Shown one piece after another: positions 54,327-62,348 of a stretch of DNA of 64,000 bases. The position numbers and the translations under genes were made by a program. The notes under the pieces were generated by a model. It did not search any database, had not been told where the DNA came from, and saw only the letters and a list, made by a program, of their open reading frames with translations. Source of the DNA: Tritonibacter mobilis (GTDB lineage Bacteria; Pseudomonadota; Alphaproteobacteria; Rhodobacterales; Rhodobacteraceae); the NCBI RefSeq assembly GCF_001681715.1, contig NZ_LNWY01000017.1, positions 1-64,000 on the forward strand, read 5' to 3'. Numbering within the stretch: position 1 is the first letter of the stretch; each line of letters begins with the position of its first letter.

Positions 54327-55401
54327 TGAATACCTCCAGGTCGGGAGCCGCCGCGGTGCCTTCCAGCCAGTCCGGCAGAAGCATCGCATGGGCGGCAGCA
54401 AGGGTGATGCCACTGTGGCAGGTGACAAGGCTGGCACCGGGCATTTCGGCGCTGCGCTGGTAGATCGGCAGCCCGTCGGGTGACAGCACCCGCAGCGCGC
54501 CCCAGCTGCGCACCAACTGTGCCCGCGCCAGCGCCGGGTATGCAGCGATCGCCTCGGCTGCAAGGCCGGAGAGGCCGGACTGGGTGACGCCATCGTCGTG
54601 GCCGACCTCCTCGTTGGTGGCGCCGATCTGGATGCCGCCCTCATCGACCTGCCGGGCAATCAGGGAGGGGCGGTTGATCAGCTTTGGCAGCTTCTCGGTG
54701 ATCAGCACCTGCCCGCGTTGCGGGCGGATCGGTGCCTTGAACCCCATCTGCCGCCCAAGGCGCGCGGCACCAAGCCCCGCAGCCAGCACGACCTTGGCAG
54801 CGCGGACCCGCGTGCCATCGGCGCAGGCAAGTTCAAAGCCATCCGGCTGGGTCACCTCGGTCACGGTCTTGCCGGTCAGGACCCGCCCGCCTCGGCGCCG
54901 CACGTCGCGAGCGAGGGCCAGCAGCAGCTTCAGCGGATTGGCGTGGCCGTCCTGGTGATGCAGGATCGCGCCGACCACCTTGGGTCCGATATGCGGCTCT
55001 TCCTTGCGCAGGGCGTTGTGGCCAAGCACATCATAGGGGTAGTCGCCATCCAGCTCCGCCTTCAGGATTTCGTATTTCTCCACAGTCGCCTGCAGCGTGT
55101 CTTCGGAAAAATGCAGATCATACCCGCCGTTCTGCTCAAGCGGCACCGCGTTGCCGGTGTTCTGTTCCAGCTCGGCGGCAAACTCGGCCCAAAGCCTCGC
55201 CGAACTCTGTGACCAGCGGGCGTAGCGGGGTTGTTTCATCCCCTTCGACTGAACCCAGACCAGACCAAAATTGCCGCGACTGGCCCGAAATGAACCGTCA
55301 TCGCCGTCCAGCACTGTGACCGTCAGCCCGCGCCGCAACAGGCCCCAGGCCACCGCAAGGCCGACAATGCCGCCGCCGATGATCGCGTAATCGCTGTCCA
55401 T
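54301..55401 (-). CDS. FAD-dependent oxidoreductase (DAO type), HcnC/OoxB-like subunit
   Basis: This 366-residue DAO-family flavoprotein starts MDSDYAIIGGGIVGLAVAWG with the ADP-binding glycine motif. It has substrate-domain segments PQRGQVLITEKLPKLINRPS and SWGALRVLSPDGLPIYQRSA, and the C-terminal FAD loop VTCHSGITLAAAHAMLLPDW. It corresponds to the beta subunit that oxidises the amine, such as a D-amino acid, opine or glycine. The exact substrate is unknown. It is probably coupled to the other two subunits. Confidence 0.85.
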   Translation of the reverse strand: MDSDYAIIGGGIVGLAVAWGLLRRGLTVTVLDGDDGSFRASRGNFGLVWVQSKGMKQPRYARWSQSSARLWAEFAAELEQNTGNAVPLEQNGGYDLHFSEDTLQATVEKYEILKAELDGDYPYDVLGHNALRKEEPHIGPKVVGAILHHQDGHANPLKLLLALARDVRRRGGRVLTGKTVTEVTQPDGFELACADGTRVRAAKVVLAAGLGAARLGRQMGFKAPIRPQRGQVLITEKLPKLINRPSLIARQVDEGGIQIGATNEEVGHDDGVTQSGLSGLAAEAIAAYPALARAQLVRSWGALRVLSPDGLPIYQRSAEMPGASLVTCHSGITLAAAHAMLLPDWLEGTAAAPDLEVFSESRFAVS

Positions 55402-55517
55402 GCTCGTTTTCCAGGTCTTGGGGTCAAAGGGGGAGGCCGGGCGGGGACGCTCTCTCCCCGCCCGAACTGTGGCTCTGCATCTCCTGTCCCCTGCGGGTCA
55501 GGCGCGGGCAGCGCGGA

Positions 55518-56516
55518 TCACTCGGCGGCCGCGGCCACCTTGTCGAGGATCGCGCGGCCCCAGTCTGCGCCCACATCCTCCAGCACTGCCGGCCAGACAT
55601 CGCTACGCACCTTGGCCGCCATTGCCGCCAGCTCCGCGTCGCTGAGGCTGATCACGGTGGCGCCCAGCTCGTCCACGAGCCGCTGTTCGCTGCGCTGCTG
55701 GTCGGCCTCGGCCACATCCCAGCGGGTCGCCTCAAAGGCCTGAGCCTGCTCGATCAACGCGGACTGATCTTCATCCGACAGGCTGGCGAGGCTCTCGTTT
55801 GAGATGATCATGTACCAGACCTCGAAATGGGTATTGGCGGGGATGTAGGTCTTGGTCACATCGCGGAAGGAGGCGTAATAGCCTTCGGCGCCAGAGCCGA
55901 TGACCCCATCCACAACCCCGGTCTGCACCGCGGTGAAGGCCTCGGAGAAGGGGATCGGCGCGGGGATGTAGCCAAGCGCCTCGCCGGTCAGCTGAAAGCT
56001 TTTGATGCCCGGCACGCGCACCTTGATGCCGTTTGGATCGACTGAGCCGGCGGCGGGGTTTTCGACGTTGAGGGAAATGCCGCCGAAATAGACCGGATAG
56101 GCGGCGAGCATGGTGATCTCCTGCTCGGCGTAAAGCTCCGCCATCACCTCGCGCACGGCCCCACCGGGGCCATAGACCGCGCGTGCCTGTTCCCAGTTAC
56201 CCGCAAGATAGGGGAAGGAGGAGATCTGCATGCGGCGGTCAGCGGCGGTGGCAGCTGGCTGCGTCGCCATGTCGATGGCACCGACGCTGATGCGCTCCTG
56301 CACGGTGGTATAGTCCCCCAGGGCGGAGGCGGGGAACAGCTTGACGCTCAGACCACCGCCGGTGGCGTCTGAAACGGCAGCGGAGAAGGCGCGCAATTCG
56401 GTATCGATGGTGGTGTCCTGCGGGCGCACATGGCTCATCTTGAGGGTTTCGGCGCTCGTGTGGGTGCCGATCGCCATCAGCGCTGCCGCGGCAGTGGTCA
56501 GGAATGCATGTTTCAT
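55518..56516 (-). CDS. dctP: TRAP transporter substrate-binding protein DctP
   Basis: This 332-residue periplasmic protein has a signal peptide (MKHAFLTTAAAALMAIGTHT, then SA cleavage). The DctP fold shows LKMSHVRPQDTTIDTELRAF, the ligand-binding arginine region (GIKVRVPGIKSFQLTGEALG) and FTAVQTGVVDGVIGSGAEGY. It binds an organic acid or amine and hands it to DctQM. The gene lies 116 bases downstream of the dehydrogenase genes in transcription order, and all are on the minus strand. Confidence 0.92.
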   Translation of the reverse strand: MKHAFLTTAAAALMAIGTHTSAETLKMSHVRPQDTTIDTELRAFSAAVSDATGGGLSVKLFPASALGDYTTVQERISVGAIDMATQPAATAADRRMQISSFPYLAGNWEQARAVYGPGGAVREVMAELYAEQEITMLAAYPVYFGGISLNVENPAAGSVDPNGIKVRVPGIKSFQLTGEALGYIPAPIPFSEAFTAVQTGVVDGVIGSGAEGYYASFRDVTKTYIPANTHFEVWYMIISNESLASLSDEDQSALIEQAQAFEATRWDVAEADQQRSEQRLVDELGATVISLSDAELAAMAAKVRSDVWPAVLEDVGADWGRAILDKVAAAAE

Positions 56517-56569
56517 AGGGTGTCCTCCGTGTTGATTTCTGAATGTCGGGTTGCGTGCGATTTGAGGGA

Positions 56570-57880
56570 TCAGGGGGTGATGTCGTAGCCGAACAGGCGC
56601 GGCAGAAAGAGCGACAGATCGGGCCAGAGCGAGGTCAGGAAGACCACTGGAACATAACCGAACAGGATCAGCTTCATCGCCGGCGGGATCACCTTTGTGA
56701 CCTTCACCTTACCGATGCGTGCCCCGAGATAGAGGATCGAGGCATAGGGCGGCGTAACCCCGCCCATGGCGGTGTTGACGCCCATGATGGCGGCGAACTG
56801 CACCGGGCTGATGCCGATCGCCTGCATCAGCGGCAACAGCAGCGGTGCGATCAGGATGATGGCGGTCACGTCATTCACTACCATGCCCACCAGGAACAGC
56901 AGGATGTTGATGAGGATCAGAAGCAGCACCTTGTTTTCGGTGATCGCAAAGATGCCCTGCACCAGCTGTTGCGGGATGCTTTCGTAGACAAACATCTGGC
57001 TCAGGATCATCGAGAACAGGATCATCATCATGATCGCGCCCACGGCAGTGGCGGCTTCCTTGCCGGCAGAGAAGAAATTGTCCCAGCGCAGGCCCTTGTA
57101 GATAAGGAACCCCACCGGCACCGCATAGATCACGGCCACGGCGGCGGCCTCTGTCGGGGTCATGATGCCGCCGTAGATGCCACCAAGGATGATCACCGGC
57201 ATCAACAGCGCCGGGAAGGCGTGAAACCCGCGCCGGGCGACCTCGCCGGAGAGTTCGGTAAAGCTCGGCTTGTCATCCAGCACCAGATCGAAGTTGCGCG
57301 ACATCACCAGGTTGATGATCGAGAAGGCGGTCATGATCAGCAGGCCGGGACCAAGCGTGGCTAGAAAGCAGGCCAGGATCGACGTGTCGGTGACCCAACC
57401 GTAGACGATCATCGTGACCGAGGGCGGGATGAGCAGACCGAGAATGGAGGAATTGGCGATCAGGGCGGTGGCATAGGCCCGCGGGTAGCCGCGCTTCTCC
57501 ATCTCCGGGATCAGCAGTGGGCCGATCGCCGCAATCCCGGTAAGGCCGGAGCCGGAGATTGCCCCGATGACGGCGCAGGACACCGCAGCCACCACACCGA
57601 GGCCACCGCGCACATGGCCGATGAATGCATTGACGAAACGCAGCAGCGAGGCGGCAATGCCGCTTTCGGACATGATCGTTCCGGCCAGCACGAAGAGCGG
57701 GATCGCGAGCAGCACCGGATTGCCCATCTGCTGGAACCCCCAGAGCATCATGCCCTTCATGGTGACGCCTCCGATCAGATACATCACCATCAGCGCCGCG
57801 CCGAAACAATAGGGCAGCGGTACCCCCAGGGTCAGCGTGATCACTAGAAGGGCAATGGCCAGTAGCGCGATCTCGATCAT
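56570..57880 (-). CDS. dctM: TRAP transporter large permease DctM
   Basis: This 436-residue protein has about 12 helices. It starts MIEIALLAIALLVITLTLGV and has the family segments FVLAGTIMSESGIAASLLRF, GSGLTGIAAIGPLLIPEMEK, and NDVTAIILIAPLLLPLMQAI. The ATG at 57880 overlaps the small-permease stop (ATGA), so it was chosen over a longer reading from 58408, whose extra N-terminus is only the other frame of the small permease. It is the main Na+-coupled transport subunit. Confidence 0.92.
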   Translation of the reverse strand: MIEIALLAIALLVITLTLGVPLPYCFGAALMVMYLIGGVTMKGMMLWGFQQMGNPVLLAIPLFVLAGTIMSESGIAASLLRFVNAFIGHVRGGLGVVAAVSCAVIGAISGSGLTGIAAIGPLLIPEMEKRGYPRAYATALIANSSILGLLIPPSVTMIVYGWVTDTSILACFLATLGPGLLIMTAFSIINLVMSRNFDLVLDDKPSFTELSGEVARRGFHAFPALLMPVIILGGIYGGIMTPTEAAAVAVIYAVPVGFLIYKGLRWDNFFSAGKEAATAVGAIMMMILFSMILSQMFVYESIPQQLVQGIFAITENKVLLLILINILLFLVGMVVNDVTAIILIAPLLLPLMQAIGISPVQFAAIMGVNTAMGGVTPPYASILYLGARIGKVKVTKVIPPAMKLILFGYVPVVFLTSLWPDLSLFLPRLFGYDITP

Positions 57881-58347
57881 GCGATGTCTCCGGACTTGAG
57901 GCTGCAGATATGGCCCCAGAGGTGCCAGGCGGTGTAGACCATCATCAGGGCAAGACCGGCCAGTAGGGCCACGTCTGAATAGAAGGTCGGGATGTAGAGG
58001 GTCGGGCTCTCGCGCCAGACGCGCCAGGCGTAGCTGGTGTACTCCCAGGCCCAGGACAGCAGCCACAGACCGACTATGAGGCTGATCACCTCGCCGATGA
58101 TGGCCAGAATAGTGTGACCGCGCTGTGAGGTGACGAAGATCTCCAGCACATTGGCGCGGATATGGGTGTTCTCGCGCGAGGCGTTCACCGATCCGAGGAT
58201 ATATAGCCACAGAGTCGGATAGAGCATGGTCTCTTCCAGCCCCATCACCGGAACCTGCAGCACATAGCGGGTGATGACTTGCACGAATTGCCCCAGTGCC
58301 ACGAGGCAGATCAATGCGGTCAGCAGATATTTGGCAAATGTGTCCAT
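57877..58347 (-). CDS. dctQ: TRAP transporter small permease DctQ
   Basis: This 156-residue protein has four helices: MDTFAKYLLTALICLVALGQ, LWLYILGSVNASRENTHIRA, HTILAIIGEVISLIVGLWLL, and a last one near the C-terminus (DVALLAGLALMMVYTAWHLW). The ATG at 58347 has GGGGGACAC upstream. It pairs with DctM to form the membrane complex. It is the first gene of the minus-strand operon. Confidence 0.9.
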   Translation of the reverse strand: MDTFAKYLLTALICLVALGQFVQVITRYVLQVPVMGLEETMLYPTLWLYILGSVNASRENTHIRANVLEIFVTSQRGHTILAIIGEVISLIVGLWLLSWAWEYTSYAWRVWRESPTLYIPTFYSDVALLAGLALMMVYTAWHLWGHICSLKSGDIA

Positions 58348-58411
58348 GTGTCCCCCGGTTGCTGCGCCGTCTGTGCGGTTTCGGGACATCACACTGGACA
58401 GCGCGCATAAA

Positions 58412-58446
58412 ATCAATTTGATAATATCTTTAGGCCCATCAATTGA
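58412..58446. promoter_or_regulatory. Palindromic sites in the LysR/TRAP divergent region
   Basis: ATCAATTTGAT (58412-58422) is a perfect palindrome around a central base. TCAATTGA (58439-58446) is a second perfect palindrome with the same half-site. They lie between the divergent LysR and dctQ genes, where LysR regulators bind. Binding is inferred. Confidence 0.5.
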
Positions 58447-58457
58447 GTTTATGCCGA

Positions 58458-59393
58458 ATGCCCCTCTCTCTGCGCCAGTTGACGACGTTTCGCGAGGTCA
58501 TGCGCTCCGGTTCCATCAGCCAGGCGGCGCGTACTGTCGGGCGCACCCAGCCGGCGGTCTCCACCATGGTGCAGACGCTGGAAGACCAGCTGGGGTTCGC
58601 GCTGTTTGTGCGCACCCATGGCAAGCTGACGCCGACGCCGGAGGCCTATTTCTTTCTGGAGGAATGCGAGGATATCCTGAGCCGGGTCGAGCGCACCGAA
58701 CGCACGCTCGAACGGGTCAGCGCGCTCCAGTCCGGCAAACTGAAGATTGCCTGCCATCCGGCAGCCTCCAGCGTATTCCTGCCGCGCCTGTTGACCCGTT
58801 TTCTTGTTGGCAAGGACGATCTGCAGGTGTCGCTCATCATGCGGTCGTCTGATGTGATCGAGGATCTGATCGCCTCGCAGCAGTTCGACATGGGCTTTGC
58901 CGAAACGCCTGCGCCGAGGGCCTCGATCAACCAGGTGGACTATGAGCTGGAATGCGTCTGCACCCTGCCTGCGGATGATCCCTTGCGCAGCGCCGAAGTG
59001 ATCACACCAGCGGATCTGGACGGCCGCCCGATGGCGGCGCTGTTCGACCATCACGGCACTGCCCTGCGCACCGAGACCGTATTCCGCGAGGCGGGCGTGC
59101 GCTTCAACAAGCGGTTCGAACTGCGCACGTTTCTGCCGGGGTTGACCTTCGTAGCCGCGGGAGCCTGCGGGATGATCTGCGACATGATCACCGCATACAG
59201 CCACATCTTGCAGACTCCGGAGGCCGACCAGTTGGTGATCCGCCGTTTCCGGCCAAGGGTATCAGCCGGGGTTTCGATCCTGACACCCGGCTATGCCACC
59301 CCTTCGATGGTCAGCCACGCCTTCATCAGCGACCTGCAGCAGGAGGTCGGGCAGATGATGACCTATATGGATCGGATTCTATCTCGCAGCTGA
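58458..59393 (+). CDS. LysR-family transcriptional regulator
   Basis: This 311-residue protein has the N-terminal winged helix (LRQLTTFREVMRSGSISQAA, then RTQPAVSTMVQTLEDQLGFA). A periplasmic-binding-like effector domain follows (LKIACHPAASSVFLPRLLTR). The ATG at 58458 was chosen because the HTH begins directly after it. It is divergent from the TRAP operon, so it probably controls that operon and the dehydrogenase genes in response to their substrate. Confidence 0.9.
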   Translation: MPLSLRQLTTFREVMRSGSISQAARTVGRTQPAVSTMVQTLEDQLGFALFVRTHGKLTPTPEAYFFLEECEDILSRVERTERTLERVSALQSGKLKIACHPAASSVFLPRLLTRFLVGKDDLQVSLIMRSSDVIEDLIASQQFDMGFAETPAPRASINQVDYELECVCTLPADDPLRSAEVITPADLDGRPMAALFDHHGTALRTETVFREAGVRFNKRFELRTFLPGLTFVAAGACGMICDMITAYSHILQTPEADQLVIRRFRPRVSAGVSILTPGYATPSMVSHAFISDLQQEVGQMMTYMDRILSRS

Positions 59394-59730
59394 CATAAAG
59401 CAGATCAGGGGTCTGTTGCGCTACGCTTGAATGGCAAGACATTTTGCGAACGATGCCGATGTTGCATGTAGACAGTAAGGCATCATTTCCGATGCACTGA
59501 GTAAATCCTAGTTAACAATTCATTATCGATACATTGCTTCCATATATCAGCTTAAGGTCTCGATTTCGGGTCGCAATGATTGTCGATGATGCGCATTTCA
59601 TGATGGTTGTTGGCTTTGCGACTTAATGATGTGATCCTTTTGCGGAAACGTATCGAAGCGCTGGCGAACAGTCTCATGAGGGAATGTGCTAAGTGCTCAC
59701 AACATAGACGACCGCTAGAAAGGGAAACGC
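59394..59730. other. Intergenic between LysR and a small gene
   Basis: About 340 bases with no supported frame. The GC content drops compared with the LysR gene. Confidence 0.45.
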
Positions 59731-59952
59731 ATGATTGGTCCGATAATCTGCATAGCTGGAGTGTTGATCTGCGCCGTGGGGGCCGTCCATTGTTGTCTAG
59801 CTTATCAAGATGCTGTGCGGAATGTCCGCGTTGACCCTGAGAGGGTCCGACGCTTTGTGGACAGCGCGCCGCTGCACCGCCTTGAGGAGATGAAGGCAAA
59901 GCGCCTGGTGTGTCAGTGCTGCGGTGCGCCGCTTGAGGCACGCGGGGTGTAA
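59731..59952 (+). CDS. Small membrane protein with C-terminal zinc-ribbon-like motif
   Basis: This 73-residue protein has one helix (MIGPIICIAGVLICAVGAVH) and a charged middle (VRNVRVDPERVRRFVDSAPL). It ends LVCQCCGAPLEARGV, whose C-x-C-C-G cluster looks like half of a zinc knuckle. AAAGGGAAACGC precedes the ATG. The family is unknown. Confidence 0.6.
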   Translation: MIGPIICIAGVLICAVGAVHCCLAYQDAVRNVRVDPERVRRFVDSAPLHRLEEMKAKRLVCQCCGAPLEARGV

Positions 59953-60068
59953 ATTCAGGCTGCACTGGATGGCCTGCACCCTTTAAGGAAAAACTTTTAC
60001 CGTAAACTTGACGTATGATCTACGAGATGGCATAACGCTCCCAACGACACTTCACGAGGACAGGTTTC

Positions 60069-60695
60069 ATGGCGACGAAAGGGGAAATGGTGCGGGCGCT
60101 TGCCCAGCGGTTCGACCTGAACCCTAACAAGGTCGATGCCATGACACGTGCCATGGCGCGGGCCGGACTGCGCACGCCTGGCGGCCGTGGCCGGGCGGCG
60201 GCAGACATGACGGGGGAAGATATCTTTCATCTCACTCTGGCTTTGGCCCACGGGCTTGAGACCAAGGATGCGCCCGAGGCCGTGCGAGAGCTCTCGCAAC
60301 TTCGGCTTGTGCGCGGGAACCTGTTTCTTGACGGTCATATCCAATGGGAAGCCAACTGCGACGCGGGAGGGGAGAGCAAGCTGCTCGATGTCCTGAACCG
60401 GCTGCCTGTCGCTGGATTGGAACTGAATCTTACCTTTGGTGCGTTTTGCGGCCACTGGCTCGAGGAGGGGTTCAATGGTGCCGATGAGTGGTTCAACTCG
60501 GCCCCGGTCTCTGTCGAGGTTAGCTCAAACGGGCCGCATGCCGTGTTCTCGCACCGATCCGACAAGGGCAGTCTAAAGCTCTGGTTTGGTGATGCTGCCA
60601 AGGATCTGAAAACACCGGAGTGGGAACGGCGGACGATCCTGTCCGACAAGCTCTTCCGCCGGCTATCGCAACTCGCCCGCAGCGGCGTGTCTTGA
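60069..60695 (+). CDS. Hypothetical protein at the edge of the Tn7-like module
   Basis: This 208-residue soluble protein starts MATKGEMVRALAQRFDLNPN, a region with helix-turn-helix-like character (NKVDAMTRAMARAGLRTPGG, then GRGRAAADMTGEDIFHLTLA). The rest is mixed alpha/beta (LELNLTFGAFCGHWLEEGF). A strong GAGGACAGG site precedes the ATG. I recognise no family. The DNA-binding-like start and its place before the transposition genes suggest a phage- or transposon-type accessory protein, but this is inference. Confidence 0.6.
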   Translation: MATKGEMVRALAQRFDLNPNKVDAMTRAMARAGLRTPGGRGRAAADMTGEDIFHLTLALAHGLETKDAPEAVRELSQLRLVRGNLFLDGHIQWEANCDAGGESKLLDVLNRLPVAGLELNLTFGAFCGHWLEEGFNGADEWFNSAPVSVEVSSNGPHAVFSHRSDKGSLKLWFGDAAKDLKTPEWERRTILSDKLFRRLSQLARSGVS

Positions 60696-60813
60696 CCAAT
60701 TCGAGCCCAAGAGGCTGTTTGGTTTGCTGAATGCGATTCGTGAAATTGGTTTGATTTGATGATTTGCGCGACCTTGCAGTCGTGGCTTACGGCTGTCTAA
60801 AGGGGTGATTGAG

Positions 60814-61053
60814 ATGAAAATGAAAAAATATCATCATCTTAAAGTGGAAAATACCGCCATTTGGGGCGGTGTTGAGCAACTTGCTATTCTCTTTTCGCAA
60901 GCTCAGCTCGGTATTCTAAAAAATGAAGGTGATCGCCTTTCTGATCTAGAGGCCGGAATTTGCGAAAATTCGGCCCCGGAAACCCCGCACTCCCGGCGGG
61001 CTGGACAGGTGGGTCCCGTGTCTCTTATGGGCAATTCCCGAATATGCGGCTGA
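60814..61053 (+). CDS. Small hypothetical frame
   Basis: A 79-residue frame (MKMKKYHHLKVENTAIWGGV, then EQLAILFSQAQLGILKNEGD) has a protein-like first half and a low-complexity end. AGGGGTGATT lies before it. It may be a small gene, or part of the transposon end region. The evidence is weak. Confidence 0.3.
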   Translation: MKMKKYHHLKVENTAIWGGVEQLAILFSQAQLGILKNEGDRLSDLEAGICENSAPETPHSRRAGQVGPVSLMGNSRICG

Positions 61054-61270
61054 TCTCCTGACGCGGTTCTGATTTCTCAGATCCCATCAGGATACAGGCG
61101 CTCATCGGAAGAAATTGTCCAAAGAGGCTCAAACACCCGAAATCAAATATAGGCGCTTGGCGCCCGAATAAACCGTGCGAAAGCCCGATCCCTCTGTTGC
61201 ACCTGCCGGTTAGCATAATGCTGTCGCCAGGACAAGGACGGCTCTCCGCGCATCTCTAAAATCGTCATAG

Positions 61271-61293
61271 CCCGAGAATGTCAATTTCTCGGG
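61271..61293 (+). promoter_or_regulatory. Inverted repeat directly upstream of the tnsA-like gene
   Basis: CCCGAGAA (61271-61278) pairs with TTCTCGGG (61286-61293) across a 7-base loop. It ends 12 bases before the tnsA-like start and touches its ribosome site. It could be a regulator operator or an RNA hairpin. Confidence 0.5.
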
Positions 61294-61305
61294 GTGGGAG
61301 AAATC

Positions 61306-61989
61306 ATGTCTGACCTTTCCACCGGCGGCGGCGTCCGCCTGCCCGAACCCAGCCGCGGCCACCGTGCCACTCAGGTCGGTTCGACCCAACACTTCACCGG
61401 CGGTATCGTCCTGGGCTCCGGCTCCGGCTTTCGCACCGGGGTTGAGAGCCATCTTGAGGGGCAAGGGGCGCTGTTGCTGGCAGCGCGCCGCGAAGTGCAG
61501 GACCTCGTTGAACAAGTCCTTTTCGAGTGGTTCGATGAAGATGGCGAAATCCACAAGCACTACATCGACCTTGTCGCCACCGAGCGCGACGGCACCGTCA
61601 TCGGCTATGCCGTGCGTCCCATGGGGCGTGTGAAGGACGCCTATCTGGCGCAGCTGGCCCGCGTCAAGGAACAGGCCATCGCTCAGGGGGTTCTGGACGA
61701 CTTCCGTCTGTTCACCGAACGGGATGTCTGCCCGGTCGAGTTCTTCAATGCCAAGCTCTTCCATTCGGTGCGGCGGCCGGACTGCTTCGGCGATCCCGTG
61801 GCCCAGGATGTCGTCGGCCGGATGACCGGCGTCGTCACGATCGAAAGCCTGGTCGAGCAGACCGGCCTTGACGGGATGGGCTTCCGCGCACTCGTTCGGC
61901 TGATCCGGTCCGGGCATCTCCAGATGGTAAGCTATGAGCGTATCAAGCACTCCAGCTTGGTGTTCAAGGCGAAAGGGGGCTGCGCATGA
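61306..61989 (+). CDS. tnsA: TnsA-like transposition endonuclease
   Basis: This 227-residue protein has the TnsA N-terminal nuclease layout. A glutamate lies at about 47 (GVESHLEGQGALLLAARREV), then VEQVLFEWFDEDGEIHKHYI with an aspartate at about 88 (HYIDLVATERDG), then YAVRPMGRV where TnsA has the Q-x-K end of the motif. Here R104 replaces the usual lysine. The C-terminal half (VVTIESLVEQTGLDGMGFRA) is winged-helix-like. In Tn7, TnsA cuts the 5' ends of the transposon and works with TnsB. The ATG at 61306 has GGGAG upstream. Confidence 0.7.
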   Translation: MSDLSTGGGVRLPEPSRGHRATQVGSTQHFTGGIVLGSGSGFRTGVESHLEGQGALLLAARREVQDLVEQVLFEWFDEDGEIHKHYIDLVATERDGTVIGYAVRPMGRVKDAYLAQLARVKEQAIAQGVLDDFRLFTERDVCPVEFFNAKLFHSVRRPDCFGDPVAQDVVGRMTGVVTIESLVEQTGLDGMGFRALVRLIRSGHLQMVSYERIKHSSLVFKAKGGCA

Positions 61990-62210
61990 CCGTTGACCGT
62001 TCCCGGAGCACCGATCTGGTTGCGCCGCGCCGCAAGGGCTCCAAACGGGTCCCTTCCGCACCTGTCGGTCCTGTCGATCACGACACCAGGGCTGCTTGGT
62101 GGGGTACGCCTGTTGTTCCGGCTTGGATGATCCTCGACGGAGGCTCGGCTTTCCGGTGTCAGAAGGGTCTGCAGGTCGCCTCTGATCTGGCCGTAACCCC
62201 CGGCGACTGA
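61986..62210 (+). CDS. Short ORF coupled to the tnsA-like gene
   Basis: A 74-residue frame starts at an ATG that overlaps the tnsA-like stop (ATGA). It is basic at the start (SRSTDLVAPRRKGSKRVPS). Its end contains WMILDGGSAFRCQKGLQV, which resembles the DGGSAF element of the transposase further downstream. No family is recognised. It may be a real short protein or a remnant. Confidence 0.4.
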   Translation: MTVDRSRSTDLVAPRRKGSKRVPSAPVGPVDHDTRAAWWGTPVVPAWMILDGGSAFRCQKGLQVASDLAVTPGD

Positions 62211-62348
62211 GCCCAGGACGGCAGACGACGCCGTCCGCACCGCAACCCGCACTCACTCGACCCATCCCTCTTCCAGGCGGTGCCTTTCGGCGACCGCACT
62301 TTCTCCTGCTGCCTTGTGCAGCGCCAAATACCCGAAAAGGACTTTGAA

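Noticed and set aside
57881-58408. N-terminal extension of the TRAP large permease
   Set aside because: These 176 residues are the small permease gene read in another frame; the true start overlaps the dctQ stop.
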